64,000 nucleotides of DNA, taken from assembly GCA_020086605.1 (NCBI GenBank), contig JACBWW010000048.1, forward strand, positions 1,218,273 through 1,282,272, given 5' to 3'. Positions 38,467 to 50,396 of the stretch are shown here, one piece after another. Each line of letters begins with the position of its first letter. The stretch's first letter is position 1. The notes under the pieces were generated by a model. That model did not search any database. It saw only the letters and a program-made list of their open reading frames with translations, and had not been told where the DNA came from. The translations under genes and the position numbers were made by a program. Source of the stretch: Lanius collurio (lineage: Eukaryota > Chordata > Aves > Passeriformes > Laniidae).

Positions 38467-40047
38467 ATGATAATGTACTTCTACATGGAAACACAGAATA
38501 AAAAAATGAAACACACACTTCTCAGTTTTGTGGGTTCAATCTGTGGCATCTTTGCCCCTTATGCCGACAGTATGCCCAGGAGAGTAATGGAAATTAGTCT
38601 TCCTGTTTGTTTGCCAGTCTTGGCCTGCATAGTCTACTTGCTCACATTAAGATGAACATTGGTCAACAGTTTTTCACCACAAGAGAGTTTCTTTTGAAAA
38701 TGTGTTGGTTCACTGAGCTCCACTGATCCAGCCAGGACATTTAAATGCCTACTTAATGAGTCCATGCAGGTTTTCAGATCTCTAATGAGTGTCAATTATT
38801 TGGACCCTATGAATCCCTGACAGCTTCTTAGTGAATGCACACTCTTGTCAACTTTCACTGTTTTCTGTTAGCAGTGAAAAAAAGAAAAGCTCAGTATTTC
38901 CAGGAAGATGCAAAGGAAGTTTCCTGAAAGTTCACCAGAAATGTCTAAAATTTTTGGTTGGAGCTAACAATGGACTGGAACATAATTTCAAATACAAAAA
39001 CATTCCTTGTTAACCTCAAGTAATTTTATATATGCTTTTCAAGAATCAGTCCAACTTCCAGTCTCTCAGTAAATTTGTAACACCTGTCCTAAAGAAGTAA
39101 ATGCCATTCTTGCAGTACTTGCTTCACTTAATGCTGATTTGACCCTTTAAGCTCATGGCTCATGGTCTTGCCCACTATGATTAGAGATACTGGTGTTATA
39201 CTGCAAAAAGAATGTTAAGGCCTAGATTTTCACAGGAGATTAAAAAAAGCTTGTTCTTTCTCTAATGAAAATGGAGGTAAGTCTGATGCAACTAACACTT
39301 TGAGTGTTTTTGTACAAGTTTTTCCAGTGTGTGTTTCTGTATTTGTTTAGTTTGAATCTTGGGGGTAAGGAACTACATTGGTAAAGAGGATAAATACACC
39401 AGGATCAACAATTCTTACAAAGCTTGCAAAGATACTTCTAAACACCTATGTGTGGGATGTACAGCTAAAGGTGTAATGTGAGTATAAATGGTTATGTTTG
39501 GCTCTGTCTGATTCAGCGTTTTGTATCTTAGTGCTGCTGCCACGCTCTTTCCCCCTAACTGTGACCCCTGGGACCAACCATACTTCACCCTCATCTCAGC
39601 CCTAGTGTTACTGGTACTTTCCCTTGTCCTTTCATTTATTTTCCTGACTTCACATCTCACTTCAGTCATAGTCTTGGTTCATACCACAGATGCCTGACCA
39701 TCTATTCATACTGTAGTTACTTGCCTTCTACCCCATCCCCACCACCCCCTGCCAGGCAGGAATTAAAGGTCACAACCTCAAAGAGACCCACCTGAATCTC
39801 TGTACCCAGCCTGCAGAAAGGCCAGAAAATCAATCTGCTTGGGGTAAGAAGTGTGGTGTAAGGCTTGCCCTCCCAGGTGGGAATCAGTGACTGGTGTTAC
39901 CTGGTGCTGTTTTCTGTGGTTGGGAGTAAAGCACTAATGTTGTCAGAAGGATACTGCAAAAGCCCAAGCTCTGCATCCTGTGCTCCTTCCACACAGGGAA
40001 GCACCATCTCAGACTCCAGATACCATAGAGAAAAAAGTACTTGGTTT

Positions 40048-40410
40048 CACAGAATCATAGAATGGTTTAGGTTGGAAGCGACCTTAAAGATCACTTAGTT
40101 CCAAGCCCCCTGCCATGGGCAGAGACACTTTTCACTAGACCAGGTTGCTCTAAGTCCCATCCACCCCAGCCTTGAGCACTTCCAGGGATGGGGCATCAAC
40201 AACTTCTTGGGGAAACCTGTTCCAGTGCCTCACCACCCTCACAGTAAAAAACTTTTTCCTAAGATCTAAACTAAATCTACTCTCTTTCAGTCAAAAGCCA
40301 TTACTCTTTGTGATATCCCTTGGTAAAAAGTCCCTCCCCAACTTTCTTGTAAGCCCTAAAGGTACTGCAAGACTGCTATAGGGTCTCCCTGGATCCTTCT
40401 CTTCTCCAGC
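40048..40410 (-). mobile_element. CR1 LINE 3' fragment
   Basis: The plus strand begins ACAGAATCATAGAATGGTTT and continues with GGTTGGAAGCGACCTTAAAG, CCTGCCATGGGCAGAGACAC, AACCTGTTCCAGTGCCTCAC, and ends near CTTCTCTTCTCCAG. This is a well-preserved reverse-complement CR1 3' end of about 360 bp, 5'-truncated. Confidence 0.97.
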
Positions 40411-42049
40411 TATCCAGGAGATACATTCCCTCAAATATTTATTAGGCCATTCCTGACTCCTACAGCAAGGTGTCACCTTCCGCTGTGTCTTTGATAAGCG
40501 GCTGTTGATCTACTGGGTATCACCACAACTCCTGCTAGTTACAGCCAGTGAACTAACATTTGCTCACTACTTCTCTGAGTTGAATTCAAGCATGAAATTG
40601 CTATCAATGCCATCCTCACTTCCTACCAAAAGCCTTCCTGCTAGGACAGTAAAGGAAAATATTTTAAGCCCTGAAACTCCTTTAAGTTTATGGGTACATG
40701 GCCATCCATGTGAATCAAACTAAAGCTGACAATCCCAAAGGGCCACATCAATTTTCCCACAAAAACATATGAATGTAGCACTTCTGTCCCACACTTGGCA
40801 GGTTATTCATTTATTTTAATTTTCATCAGCCGTGACTGAGTTACATTCATCTTCCCAGATGTTCTTAGTGATGAAAGCTGAAGGAACAAGTCTTTTCTGA
40901 TGTTGATGTACTGTGTGCCAAACCTCATCTTGAGCCCCTGGCTCCTGCTGTACTTTTTTTTGTGTCTGTACTGCTGCCTTGTGATAAATGAAACTTGCAG
41001 AATCACACGTACTGTGGTACAGGAACAAGCATCTTGTCTGGGGAGTGGTCAGTGCCGGAGGCAAAAGCTTAGGTTGTGTGTACATCTGAGGAGGCTCGTG
41101 TAATAACTACAGTAAAGTTATTATAACTAAAGCAAAGGTGCTGAGGCTTTGATTACAAATGTCAAACAAAATGGGAAACAAAGCAAAGCTGAGGAAGGAA
41201 AAAGGCCTCGGCCCTTTGCTCTCCTCCCCCCACCTCATCACAACAAGCAGCTTTTCTGCCTTTGTTTTATTAGCTCCAAAAGCCTTTGCAGTCTTGCCTT
41301 CTTGGCACACTTGTAAAGTCCTGGGAAGCTCAGAGTTTTGTCTCAGTTACACTGAAAAGCCACAGATGGTCTAAATGATCGTTTGTAAATAAATGAATAA
41401 TCAGAACCAAAAAAGCTCTGCAGAAACTCTCTACCAGCCTTTTCTAATTTTTAACAAAACGCCTCAGAAACAGATTGCATATTTCACCAGCAGACTGAAA
41501 CAGCCATGTTACCAATTTGTGCAGATGGAGATCAATTTCATCTCAGCTAATTCAAGGTTTTCAATTTCCACAAAGCTCCTTCCCACTGGAAGCAGTGAAG
41601 TACCAGACCTCAGTGCGCTAGATGAGAGACGGGCACCAAAGGAGCAGCTCCCATTTCCTGTTCACAATCCCTTACCTTCAGACATCCACCAGCCTGGATG
41701 TGAGGCAAGGCCCCCAGCACAGCTGAGGCTAAACCCCTGCTTTCGTGGCCCTGCTGTCCCCTGGGGCTCTGCCTCTGTCCACGCCTGGGCACTGAGGTGA
41801 TGGTGCTGTGTGCAGGACCCCGGGCTGTCCAGGTGACCTTGGACCCCTCTATCATGGGGGAGGCCACACTGTCTCCTATGGGATGCTTTTTGCAGTCCAG
41901 CCTTGGGCTGAACCCCTGCTGCCAGTGGGGGAGATGAGAACAGGCCAGGTCTTGGGGCACATGGGGCTTTTGAGAACCCCTTGAAGCACCAGCTCCAGTG
42001 TGGGGGACAGGCATAGAAGTCTGAGCATTCATCTCCTCCCTTGACCTTT
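40411..42049. other. Intergenic, no gene recognised
   Basis: Unique DNA between two CR1 fragments. About 41100-41560 is AT-rich with no repeat and might be a conserved noncoding element; 41600-42040 is notably GC-richer, with overlapping ORFs of about 135-140 codons on both strands that carry no recognisable domain and look like composition effects. Confidence 0.6.
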
Positions 42050-42205
42050 TATAGAATCATAAAATGATTTGGATTGGAAAGGTCTTTAAAAGATCATCTT
42101 GTTCCAATCGTCCTGCCATGGGCAGGGGCACCGTCTACTAGGCCAAAACCCCATCCAGCCTGGCCTGTAACATCCAGGGATGTGGCAATCACTTCACCTC
42201 TAACA
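42050..42205 (-). mobile_element. CR1 LINE 3' fragment
   Basis: ATAGAATCATAAAATGATTT, GGATTGGAAAGGTCTTTAAA, and CCTGCCATGGGCAGGGGCAC match the reverse complement of the CR1 3' end. Homology fades after ATCCAGGGATGTGGCAATCA. Confidence 0.95.
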
Positions 42206-43939
42206 TCTCAAAGTAAAGGGCTTTAAAACTACTGCTCAGCTGTTGCATACCTATGTGGACACCTGGCTCCTAAAGACATTCCCAGTAGTGCTCCTGGTGC
42301 CCCAACAACCTTTAGAAAGAGTTAGTCAGCACATACCTACATACATGCACACAGTGCATGCATGTCTGCATGTGTAAATATACACACATATATGTACCAA
42401 GTATATATATCCATGTACTTGCATGCCTATACGTGCTACCAAGTCAGAACTCAGATGTCAGTGTAGATAAAGCAGGTATTTAAGGATAAATGAGGAATTA
42501 AAGCAGCTTTATCTGCTGGATAAAGCGATAGCTGGGGAAGAGTTGCATCCTGCTTCCCACATCAGCCATCCTTCTCTTTAGGCAGCACATTCCATGAGGC
42601 TGTGGACGTAGCAGAGGAAGCCATTTCCCAGGAAATCCTCTGCTGTGCCAGCCTTGGCCACGTGCAGAGAGGCTCCATGTCATCTTGGTGATGAAGCAAT
42701 TTCACTGTTCCTCTCTCAAATCTCCCAGCTCATCAGAAATGGCGACACATGGTTGCAGCAGCCAGGGCTGGATTTGCCTCTGCTGAAATGGAATGGCATA
42801 GCAGGATGGCCATGATCATCCTGGTGGAAAAGACTGAGACTTTTTCCACGTCAAAATCAAACACAGTGTCTTAGCCAAGCTGCCACAATGGTTATTTTGT
42901 TTATGCTATTTGCAGTAGATTCTCTTCTACATACATGACATATTCATTGAATGTATTTAACTGTACTTTTCCAGCCAGAGACTGCTGGATGGAGACAGAA
43001 ACCTCCTTTTCAGAGCTGCAGGCTTCCTTGTTTTCACCCAGTGCCAGTGAGGGTGTTCAGCCACCAGTGCTGCCACACATGCTATGCTGCATGTGCCATA
43101 TTTACGATCCAGTTGATCACAGGAGAGGGAGATTTAATAACTCCTTACAAACTGCATACCAGAGCCTCTTCAGGGCATTGCATTTCTAAGAAACACAGAG
43201 GGGAGCCCATAATAAATGTTACAAGGGGAAATACCTGTGACTGATAAGAAGCTGAGCGGATGACAAATCACAAAAGCCTCCAGAGAACCCCTCAGAAGCA
43301 GATAACCTTGAGACGTACCTGTATATAAAGATTAAACAGCAACCCGAGCTCAGCAGAGATTTATAGTGCTTTGCAAGTGTCTTGGTTTCACTGTTTGCTT
43401 TTGCAGTAGTTTCTGGACTTTATTGTTAGTTTCTGTCTGTTAATATTCTGCATAGGCCCAAAAATACAGGAGTAGAGAAGTCACCCCAGAAAAAACAAAG
43501 AATTTATTTGAAATATTTTACAAGGAGGTTTTATAGATCAATATCCCCAGCAAATGAGAAAGATAACCAGGAAAGGACACAGTGCACCTGTGAGCAAGGT
43601 TGTGCAAAGATACAAATGAAAACATAAAGGATAAAATATATTGACATGTTTCAGCTTGCTGGCTAAATCTGGTTATTCATTCCTTTGTAAGGGGCAGGTC
43701 TCGTTATTATGGGCTATATATTTTTGGTAAGACAAATACGTGAGGCAGTAAATGCCTTTGTGAGTATGCTTCAACAGGAAGGGTATGGCTACTGCTGCTA
43801 TTTGGGGCCTCTCACAGAAAACACCCATGGGTATAAAAACCGTAGCCAGTTACGGACTGGGTAAAAAACCTGAACCAGAGGGCCTGTTCTGCCTTATGGC
43901 CAAAGTGCGAGGCAGGGACTCCAGATGGTCAGGTGCTAT
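42206..43939. other. Intergenic, no gene recognised
   Basis: About 1.7 kb of unique DNA with an alternating purine-pyrimidine tract at 42325-42425. No exon, RNA gene or element is recognised. Confidence 0.65.
42325..42425. repeat. CA/TG/TA-rich alternating tract
   Basis: ACATACCTACATACATGCAC, GTGCATGCATGTCTGCATG and ACACACATATATGT runs give about 100 bp of mostly alternating purine-pyrimidine sequence with short palindromes (TGCATGCA). Confidence 0.75.
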
Positions 43940-44143
43940 TATGAATATCAGGAAACATTTTCTCACTGTGAGGGGGGCTGAACCCCAGCACAGGTTGCCT
44001 AGCAAGGCTGTCGAGTCTTCATCCTCAAAAGCCATCTGGACACAATCGTGGCAACTGGCCCTAGGTGTCCCTGTTTGAGCAGGGGACTGGACCACTTGAC
44101 CTCCAGAGGTCACTGCCAACCCCAACCCTTCTGCGATTCTGGC
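43940..44143 (+). mobile_element. CR1 LINE 3' end fragment
   Basis: TATCAGGAAACATTTTCTCA, CAGCACAGGTTGCCTAGCAA, TTTGAGCAGGGGACTGGACC and CCAACCCCAACCCTTCTGCG follow the CR1 3' end, finishing in GCGATTCTGGCA. It is the closest interspersed repeat downstream of the KLF12 transcript. Confidence 0.93.
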
Positions 44144-45929
44144 ATTTTTTGTTTAACTACTGAGTCACTTCAGCTTCAATCAATTGCCTTTGGATCTGTC
44201 CATGTAAAGGGTTTAACTTTGTCTGGTTTGCAAGGATGGGAGGGTTGTTTAGGGACAGGTTTCCACAGTGTGCACCACAGGCACTGCTGAAGAGACCAAT
44301 TATGTCCATAGCAGCCTGGACCACAGTGGGAACTTTGGGAAGGACAAATACTTGGTGATCACCAACACGTCTTACCCCGGGCCTTGCCCTTTCAACTCCC
44401 AAACAAAATCTCATGCCACTGGGCCACAGTTCAGCAACAGACCTCTCATATGGATGAGCTTTCCTGTTAGAGGCTGGACACAAGGACATGCACTGTAAAT
44501 CCGTGGGTGAAAGTCTGCACTGCCAGAACTCCATCTGGCATGTGGGCAATCTCCCTGAGTTCAAGGATGATGCCGATGTGATTTTTTTCTGCACGTAGAG
44601 AGAGAACTGTTCTTATCTGATCTAGTAACTCAATGTGCAAAGTTGAAGGTGGTTACCAGAGGCCACTCCTTGTCATGCTCATGGAGAGCCAGACGTGCCC
44701 CGTAAGATGTACTTAACACAACGTGCCAACTTCTCATTCCAACTGGACTGTTCAATAACAAGGGGGGGAAAAAAGGGGGAGGGATTAGATGACAATTGAG
44801 CCGTTGTTTGTGCAAGTGGAAGAAATAACTTTTCAGGAACAGAGCATGGGTCAGGGCAGAGGACGGTGTGGGCGTTCACTGAGGAGGTCAGACTAAACAG
44901 GCAGTGATGCATTTTATACTTATGGCACTGTTGGGAGAAAAAATGAAATTAAACACACACTGAGGAAGAACAAACAACTTATTGTGTGGAAAGCAGAAGT
45001 GCTTTGGAAGGGCCAGTGTGACTATCTGATTTTTAAATTAATCAGTGGTTTGAGAGATGGAAGATCTGTTTTAGCACAGCTTTGGCTGAGAAACATTTCT
45101 TCATAAGGCTCTAAAGTCTCCAAATCACTTTGTTTACTCGTTTCTCTGCCTGTAACCATGTAACACTATGGCTTTTACTAGATAAATGAACAAATCGGTT
45201 AAAAGTAAGTGAATGGAAATTCAAGGGAAGGGAAAAATTAATTTTAAGGAGAAATTTCACAAGTAAGGGCAAAGTGCAGCTCCAAGCCTCTGACTTTACA
45301 TCCCGTTGTCCTAGACTGGCTCAAACATAAAGGAAACTTTTTTATGGAATGGTCAGACACAAGGGAGAAGCCCACAGGCCCCAGAGTGTCCCTAGGAGCA
45401 ATTGCAAATACCAGCTCTCTTTAACCAGGTATGAACTTGCTATTTCCAGTGTGCCACTGCCCTCATCCAGCAGCTGTTCCTTCATTGCAAGGGCACACAG
45501 TGAACAAACCCTCTCCTGGCCACACCGGTACCTACAGAGGCTGCACATCAACTGCACCAGCCTCCCCACACACACGGAAAGGAGAGGGGCAGAAGCAAAG
45601 AGTTCCCCTTTTAAAGTACTTGGGGAGCTCAGATTACATACTAATACAAAATATTTTTGTATCATCCCAGGACATTTTTGTTCATACTGCTGAGTGCTAT
45701 TTTGTTTGTTCCAGCTTTGCCACAGATGCACAAATTCTGTGAAAGGAGAAAGAATGTCTACTCTCTGTGATGGCTTTTAAAAAATCAGAAAAGCAAGTAA
45801 AATCGACTTCTTAAGCAAACATTCCATTAAAAAATCACTATATGTTTATAGAAAACAAAGGTTTAATTTTAAAAAGTTAATAACTGGGTATTCCAGAAGG
45901 TTTGAGTCATCCACAGTAATAATTAGGGG
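44144..45929. other. Intergenic, just downstream of the KLF12 transcript end
   Basis: About 1.8 kb of unique DNA. ORFs of up to 145 codons on both strands (44157-44594, 45342-45731) overlap antisense ORFs and show no domain. The boundary with the KLF12 3' UTR rests on the inferred poly(A) signal at 45950. Confidence 0.55.
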
Positions 45930-45949
45930 GTTTGTTCCATACAAAATGC

Positions 45950-45955
45950 TTTATT
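45950..45955 (-). promoter_or_regulatory. KLF12: Candidate distal KLF12 polyadenylation signal AATAAA
   Basis: The plus strand reads TTTATT, giving a canonical AATAAA on the gene's strand. The following minus-strand sequence (about 45905-45940) contains TTATTACTGTGGATG, a moderate GU/U-rich downstream element. It lies near the lower edge of the repeat-free block and gives a UTR length like that known for KLF12. Usage is inferred. Confidence 0.5.
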
Positions 45956-46241
45956 TAACCTTCATGCCTCCATTCAGATAATTGTACAAATGCATACATT
46001 TAAAGGTTTAAACTCTATTTCAATTCACAGCTCAATTCATAGGAAAGTTGAATACAGAAAAGCAATGCACCAACAAAATATGTCTGAGACACCATTTAAA
46101 ACGATAACACTTGTTCATTTAAATCTTTGAGAATAGAGTGGAATAATCATCCTCTGACAGAATTTCATTAGGGGACTCCCTTTACATTATCATAGGGCAA
46201 AAATCACCTTTTTACAGTAAGAGGAAAAAAAGCTCTGAGTA

Positions 46242-46249
46242 TATTTACA
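46242..46249 (-). promoter_or_regulatory. Pumilio-type motif UGUAAAUA in the KLF12 3' UTR
   Basis: The plus strand reads TATTTACA, so the transcript would read UGUAAAUA, matching the consensus UGUANAUA bound by PUM1/PUM2. It sits a few hundred nucleotides before the candidate distal poly(A) signal. A motif of this length can arise by chance in 9 kb. Confidence 0.35.
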
Positions 46250-46482
46250 ATACATACACTATACATAAATACAAGAACAACACTTACATAATATTAATAA
46301 ACTTATAACATAGGCATTGCCTAAACACTACATAGTATATAAATGCAGAGGAAACTATTGGGAAATTAGATCTTCAGAAGTTTAATTTTTGAAGAAAAGT
46401 AATTTTTGTATTTAAAAGCTTCTGAAAAGAAGGCAAAAGAAAGACTAAAAAACTAATATGTTTGCCTGCTAGCACTGGTATT

Positions 46483-46488
46483 TTTATT
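46483..46488 (-). promoter_or_regulatory. KLF12: Alternative AATAAA in the KLF12 3' UTR
   Basis: This is a minus-strand AATAAA about 530 nt before the most distal candidate. It could give a slightly shorter transcript. No strong GU-rich element was noted next to it. Confidence 0.3.
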
Positions 46489-47766
46489 CCTTTTAAATGT
46501 AGGAGCTCTATTGACACTACTATCTCTATGGGGTTACTGATAATGGCCCTCCCTTTTGCATCTTATCCAGGAAAAAGATTGAGGTGCTGTACATACTAAT
46601 TCCATTGCTGTGAAGCTTCAGTCTCAAATGAATCACTTGGTAAACTATGGGATGTTTTTGTATTTTTACACAGGAGGATCAAATGAACACTTATTGGTAC
46701 ATACAACAATAATGACCTGATTAGAAGGAACAATTTGGGGCCAAATACAATCCCATCCTTAGGTTTTCATTCAAATAACACCATAGGGGAATTTGCTTCT
46801 TCCATAAGTAACTTGGCCAAGAATGATATTTTTCAGTATTGTTGTTACTTACTAAACACAGCTGAAAGAACTTTCTGATTTAATGGTATTTTTGACCCCA
46901 CATGTTGACAGCAGTGTCCAAATCTCTCTTTCCCTTGATGTGTATGAATGCATGTGTCTGTGTGTGGGTTGAAGGTCTTAAGGCTGATGGTGCATGAAAC
47001 TTAAGTAATTCATTACTATCTCTGTGTATATTCTAAAAATGTGCAAATGGGAAACACAATTTTGTAAGAACAGACAGAAGGTCAAGAGAGAATATTGTGT
47101 AGGTGTTCAGTGAAGAACTCAGATTACCAAGGAAGCCATGTATAGGACAATCAGGAAAGAAGCCATGCAGGTTTTTTAAGATGGAAATGCAGCAGTGAAA
47201 AAGTCTGAAACCAGAAAATGACAACATGAACTCTGAATTGTGAAAAATGTTAGTTCAGCCATGAAGATTTGGCTCAAGTTGTCTTTCCAAAGGTCTTTTA
47301 CATCTAGAAAGGCCTAGAAAGGGACAGGGAGAAAAGCGGTATCTGAAACTATTTGTGTATTTCATGGTTCATGCTTACGACAATCCATCAAATCCATCAC
47401 CTGTGGTCCCATACCAGACACTGAATTATTGTTTTTTAAATGCTGAGCTCACAGCACAGAGCAAGGTTTAGCAAGTCAATGTGTGAACAACCTCTTTTGT
47501 AACTGAGAGCACCTTGGCTCAGTGAAACTTCTGACTCTGAATTGGGAAAGATGTTGCAGGCCATTCATAATGGACCACAGGATCTCAAGCAATTTTTTTA
47601 ATTCTTATTTTTGTAATAGCTAAAATACACATGCCCAGTTTTGTTTCTCTGGAGGACTGAAGAACTCTGTGTTGAATAATGTAAAAATTACTACAATAGC
47701 AAATAATTTTACTTCATAATTTAAAGTCAGTAAGCATGAGCTGCTATAGAATAATGCCGGCAGAGC

Positions 47767-47892
47767 GAAAAAACCCCCTCAAAAAACAAATAAAACAACC
47801 CTCCCCAAAAAGTCAAAACAAAACAAAATAGACTACCGCCCTGCCCCCACAAAAAAAAAAAAAAAAAAGAAAAAAAAAAGAAAAAAAAAAGA
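47767..47892. repeat. A-rich low-complexity tract in the KLF12 3' UTR
   Basis: A/C-rich sequence (AAAACCCCC, CAAAACAAAACAAA) leads into 18 consecutive A at 47851-47868 and further A runs broken by single G. In the transcript this is a long U-rich tract. It has no adjoining gene-like sequence, so it does not look like a processed-retrocopy tail. Confidence 0.85.
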
Positions 47893-48670
47893 ATCCTAAC
47901 TCAGAATTTGCTTTTCAGAATGAAGGAAAAAAAACTGGCTCATTTTGGGATGGTGAAGACAAGGTGCCTTTTCCTACAAACTAACACATGCAGGGCTGGA
48001 ATCAGCTAAACCTTCCAACAGGGCAGATTTCTAAGGGTGCCCCCTTGCAGAGTTGTTGCTCCAGACCAAAGAACCAAATGTTCCTCTCCAAGAACGGTTC
48101 AGGTACTGGCTAAGAAACGAATGGTTCCTTTGTCCTGGTAACAACACTCCCTGGTGCTCTCCCAAAATCCCCAGCATGAGTTGTATTCTGTTATATGCTT
48201 AATACCTGGAGCTAAGATCAGGACAACAGATTAACAATATGCATGTTCTGATGGGATTACTTCTGCCAGTGGTTAACACTTAAGTTTGTTAATGAACAAC
48301 CAGCCTTGTCATATAATTAACTCATCTGCATGAAAATCCAATTTTTACATGTGTGTCCACCTGCGCTTTTTTTGGGGAGGATTTTGTTTTGCACCTGCAC
48401 ATTCATCTGTGTATGAGCCTAAGTGAGACTCCAGCAGCAACCCACTGATGGTAGCAGAAGTATAGACAAAATGCAGAATTTTTCAAATACAAAATTTTGC
48501 CTGGATAAATGACAGGTACAAATTCAGAGGATGGAAAGCAATCTTCCTTGGCAAAGGACATTAGGACAACCAGTTACATTTTGCTTTCCGATAAATTAAT
48601 TTTTAAAAATAGAAGAAGCATGAGGGCTGGCATTACACTGCTATTTTAAGAATCCATTAGCAGTGGTTAA

Positions 48671-48678
48671 TATTTACA
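48671..48678 (-). promoter_or_regulatory. Second Pumilio-type motif UGUAAAUA in the KLF12 3' UTR
   Basis: This is the same octamer as at 46242-46249, again in the sense direction of KLF12, inside an AT-rich stretch. Function is inferred from the motif only. Confidence 0.3.
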
Positions 48679-50390
48679 AAATAAATTGAGAAAAAATAAG
48701 AGTGCAAGAGTCACAGCTGGCCATTTTCTGGTAAGATCAATTAGTCTACTGATGCAAATGTTTAGGCCACTCAATATAAAAATCTCCATACTTCATTTTA
48801 GGAATATTGACTTCTTGTTTGCTATTCAAATAGACTGACGGTCCCCAATTTTTCACTCATTTGTCCCCAAAAGAAAGAGAAGTGATATATTTTGTCCACT
48901 CATGAAGTCAACCAAGATGATATTAAATACTATGAGCATTACATGATGAAGAGAAAGGAGATATAAGGTGAACTCTTGTGTTTCCAGAGTTCAATGCAGA
49001 GGGTTTTTCAAGAGAATCCCTGTTCTATCACATTCCCAAAAAAAACTCCATTGGGCTTATTGCTGGTTTTTGGATTACTTCACTAGAGAATATCCTGGAT
49101 ACACAGGCATATCCAACATAAATTAGGAAGAAATCCACTAAAACACTCCTTTGACAACGACCTCCAATCACACACCTACTGAGAATCGGTACAGCTACAA
49201 GTCATTTGTAAACTAAGATTTATTTTCTTCTTACAAATATATGACAGATGTTATCCGAGAAAATAACTAAAACCTCTAACACAGTATCTCAACATGTGAA
49301 CATACAAATGGCACTTTGTGTTTGTTTCTGTGCTGCATTATTGTTCTCCAAGTAAAATTTCATTTTCACCTTATTGTTAAAAGAATCCCATTACGTTATT
49401 GCTGTGTAAAAGTATAGGAACATCCCATCAGTTCTAATTACAGGCACTTTCAGTTTCTGTTTCACCTCTGAAATAGATTTTAGGCTATCTCACTGAAGTG
49501 TATGTGTACTTTAAATGTCAGAACTGTCCTGCTACAATGGATATTCTTGACATGCTACTGCATCTAGAAGACTAAACTCCCCTGGAATCAGCAAAAAGCA
49601 GCTGCCTATTTCAGCTCTGCAACCTTTAATCAAGATGTACTGTAGTCAGGGAAATACAAGAAGAAATAAAATCATGAGTATTTGCCATTCCTGTATCTGC
49701 AGTTCATTGTTAAATGTCAGAAGGAAAAAAAAAATCACAAAACGCCAAACCTTTCATATGGTTTTCATTTTAAGTGTTTTCTTCCTTTATTCAGTCAAAA
49801 ACATTGAGCATTGACTTACTTGACACTGAAGGACTCAGTATAACTCGCTGTATCACATACTACCTGCAAAACAGTAAAGAAGTGGCCACTCCATTTTGCA
49901 GAGAAAACATGCTCTGATAAAACAGAACAATTTACTTCCTGTGTTTTGTGTTTCAGCTTTGCAAGGCATTATCTTAACAGGCTTCCCGATGAAAACTGAA
50001 GGTAAGGATTGTTTAAAAATGTACTTCATTTAACCTATTTAACACCCCACGTAAAACTGTGGGTTTGAAAATACTTTTCCATTATCGCATATATTACAGG
50101 ATATTTTAACTGTTACAAGCATAGTAAAATATTTTCAAGATACTTTGATTTCTAAAGATGCAGTATCCTTAGTTACATTTTTATGCCAAAAACTGGTTTA
50201 TTGTGGAGAACTGAAGCCTTTTCAATGGGCATGACTTCATAAGCCTACACTGCACAGAAACTGCTACGCTCTAGCAAAACTGTGAAAATACAACAATTTC
50301 TTTGTGCACTTCTTCTGTCATGTATCACAGGCAAAGGCATAACACAATAACATGGGCTGGTTTCTTAAGGCAGTATTTTCTATAACAGTG

Positions 50391-50396
50391 TTTATT
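50391..50396 (-). promoter_or_regulatory. KLF12: Alternative AATAAA in the middle of the KLF12 3' UTR
   Basis: This is a minus-strand AATAAA about 4.5 kb after the stop. Similar hexamers lie at 49219-49224, 49786-49791, 50719-50724, 52965-52970 and 53376-53381. In AT-rich DNA such hexamers are expected by chance, so they mark possible alternative ends only. Confidence 0.2.

Larger units (their letters stand above)
35453..40047. other. Intergenic, no gene recognised
   Basis: About 4.6 kb of unique DNA. It holds an 18-bp tandem duplication at 38381-38416 and a T22 run at 38444-38465. Two AT-rich repeat-free patches (about 36600-36720 and 36900-37140) might be conserved noncoding elements. ORFs are short and show no family resemblance. 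Confidence 0.65.

Noticed and set aside
41610..42032. Overlapping ORFs of about 140 codons on both strands in a GC-richer patch.
   Set aside because: Both strands open at once points to base composition; proline/glutamine/histidine-rich with no motif.
44157..44594. Minus-strand ORF of 145 codons just downstream of the KLF12 transcript.
   Set aside because: Overlaps plus-strand ORFs and shows no family resemblance or splice sites.
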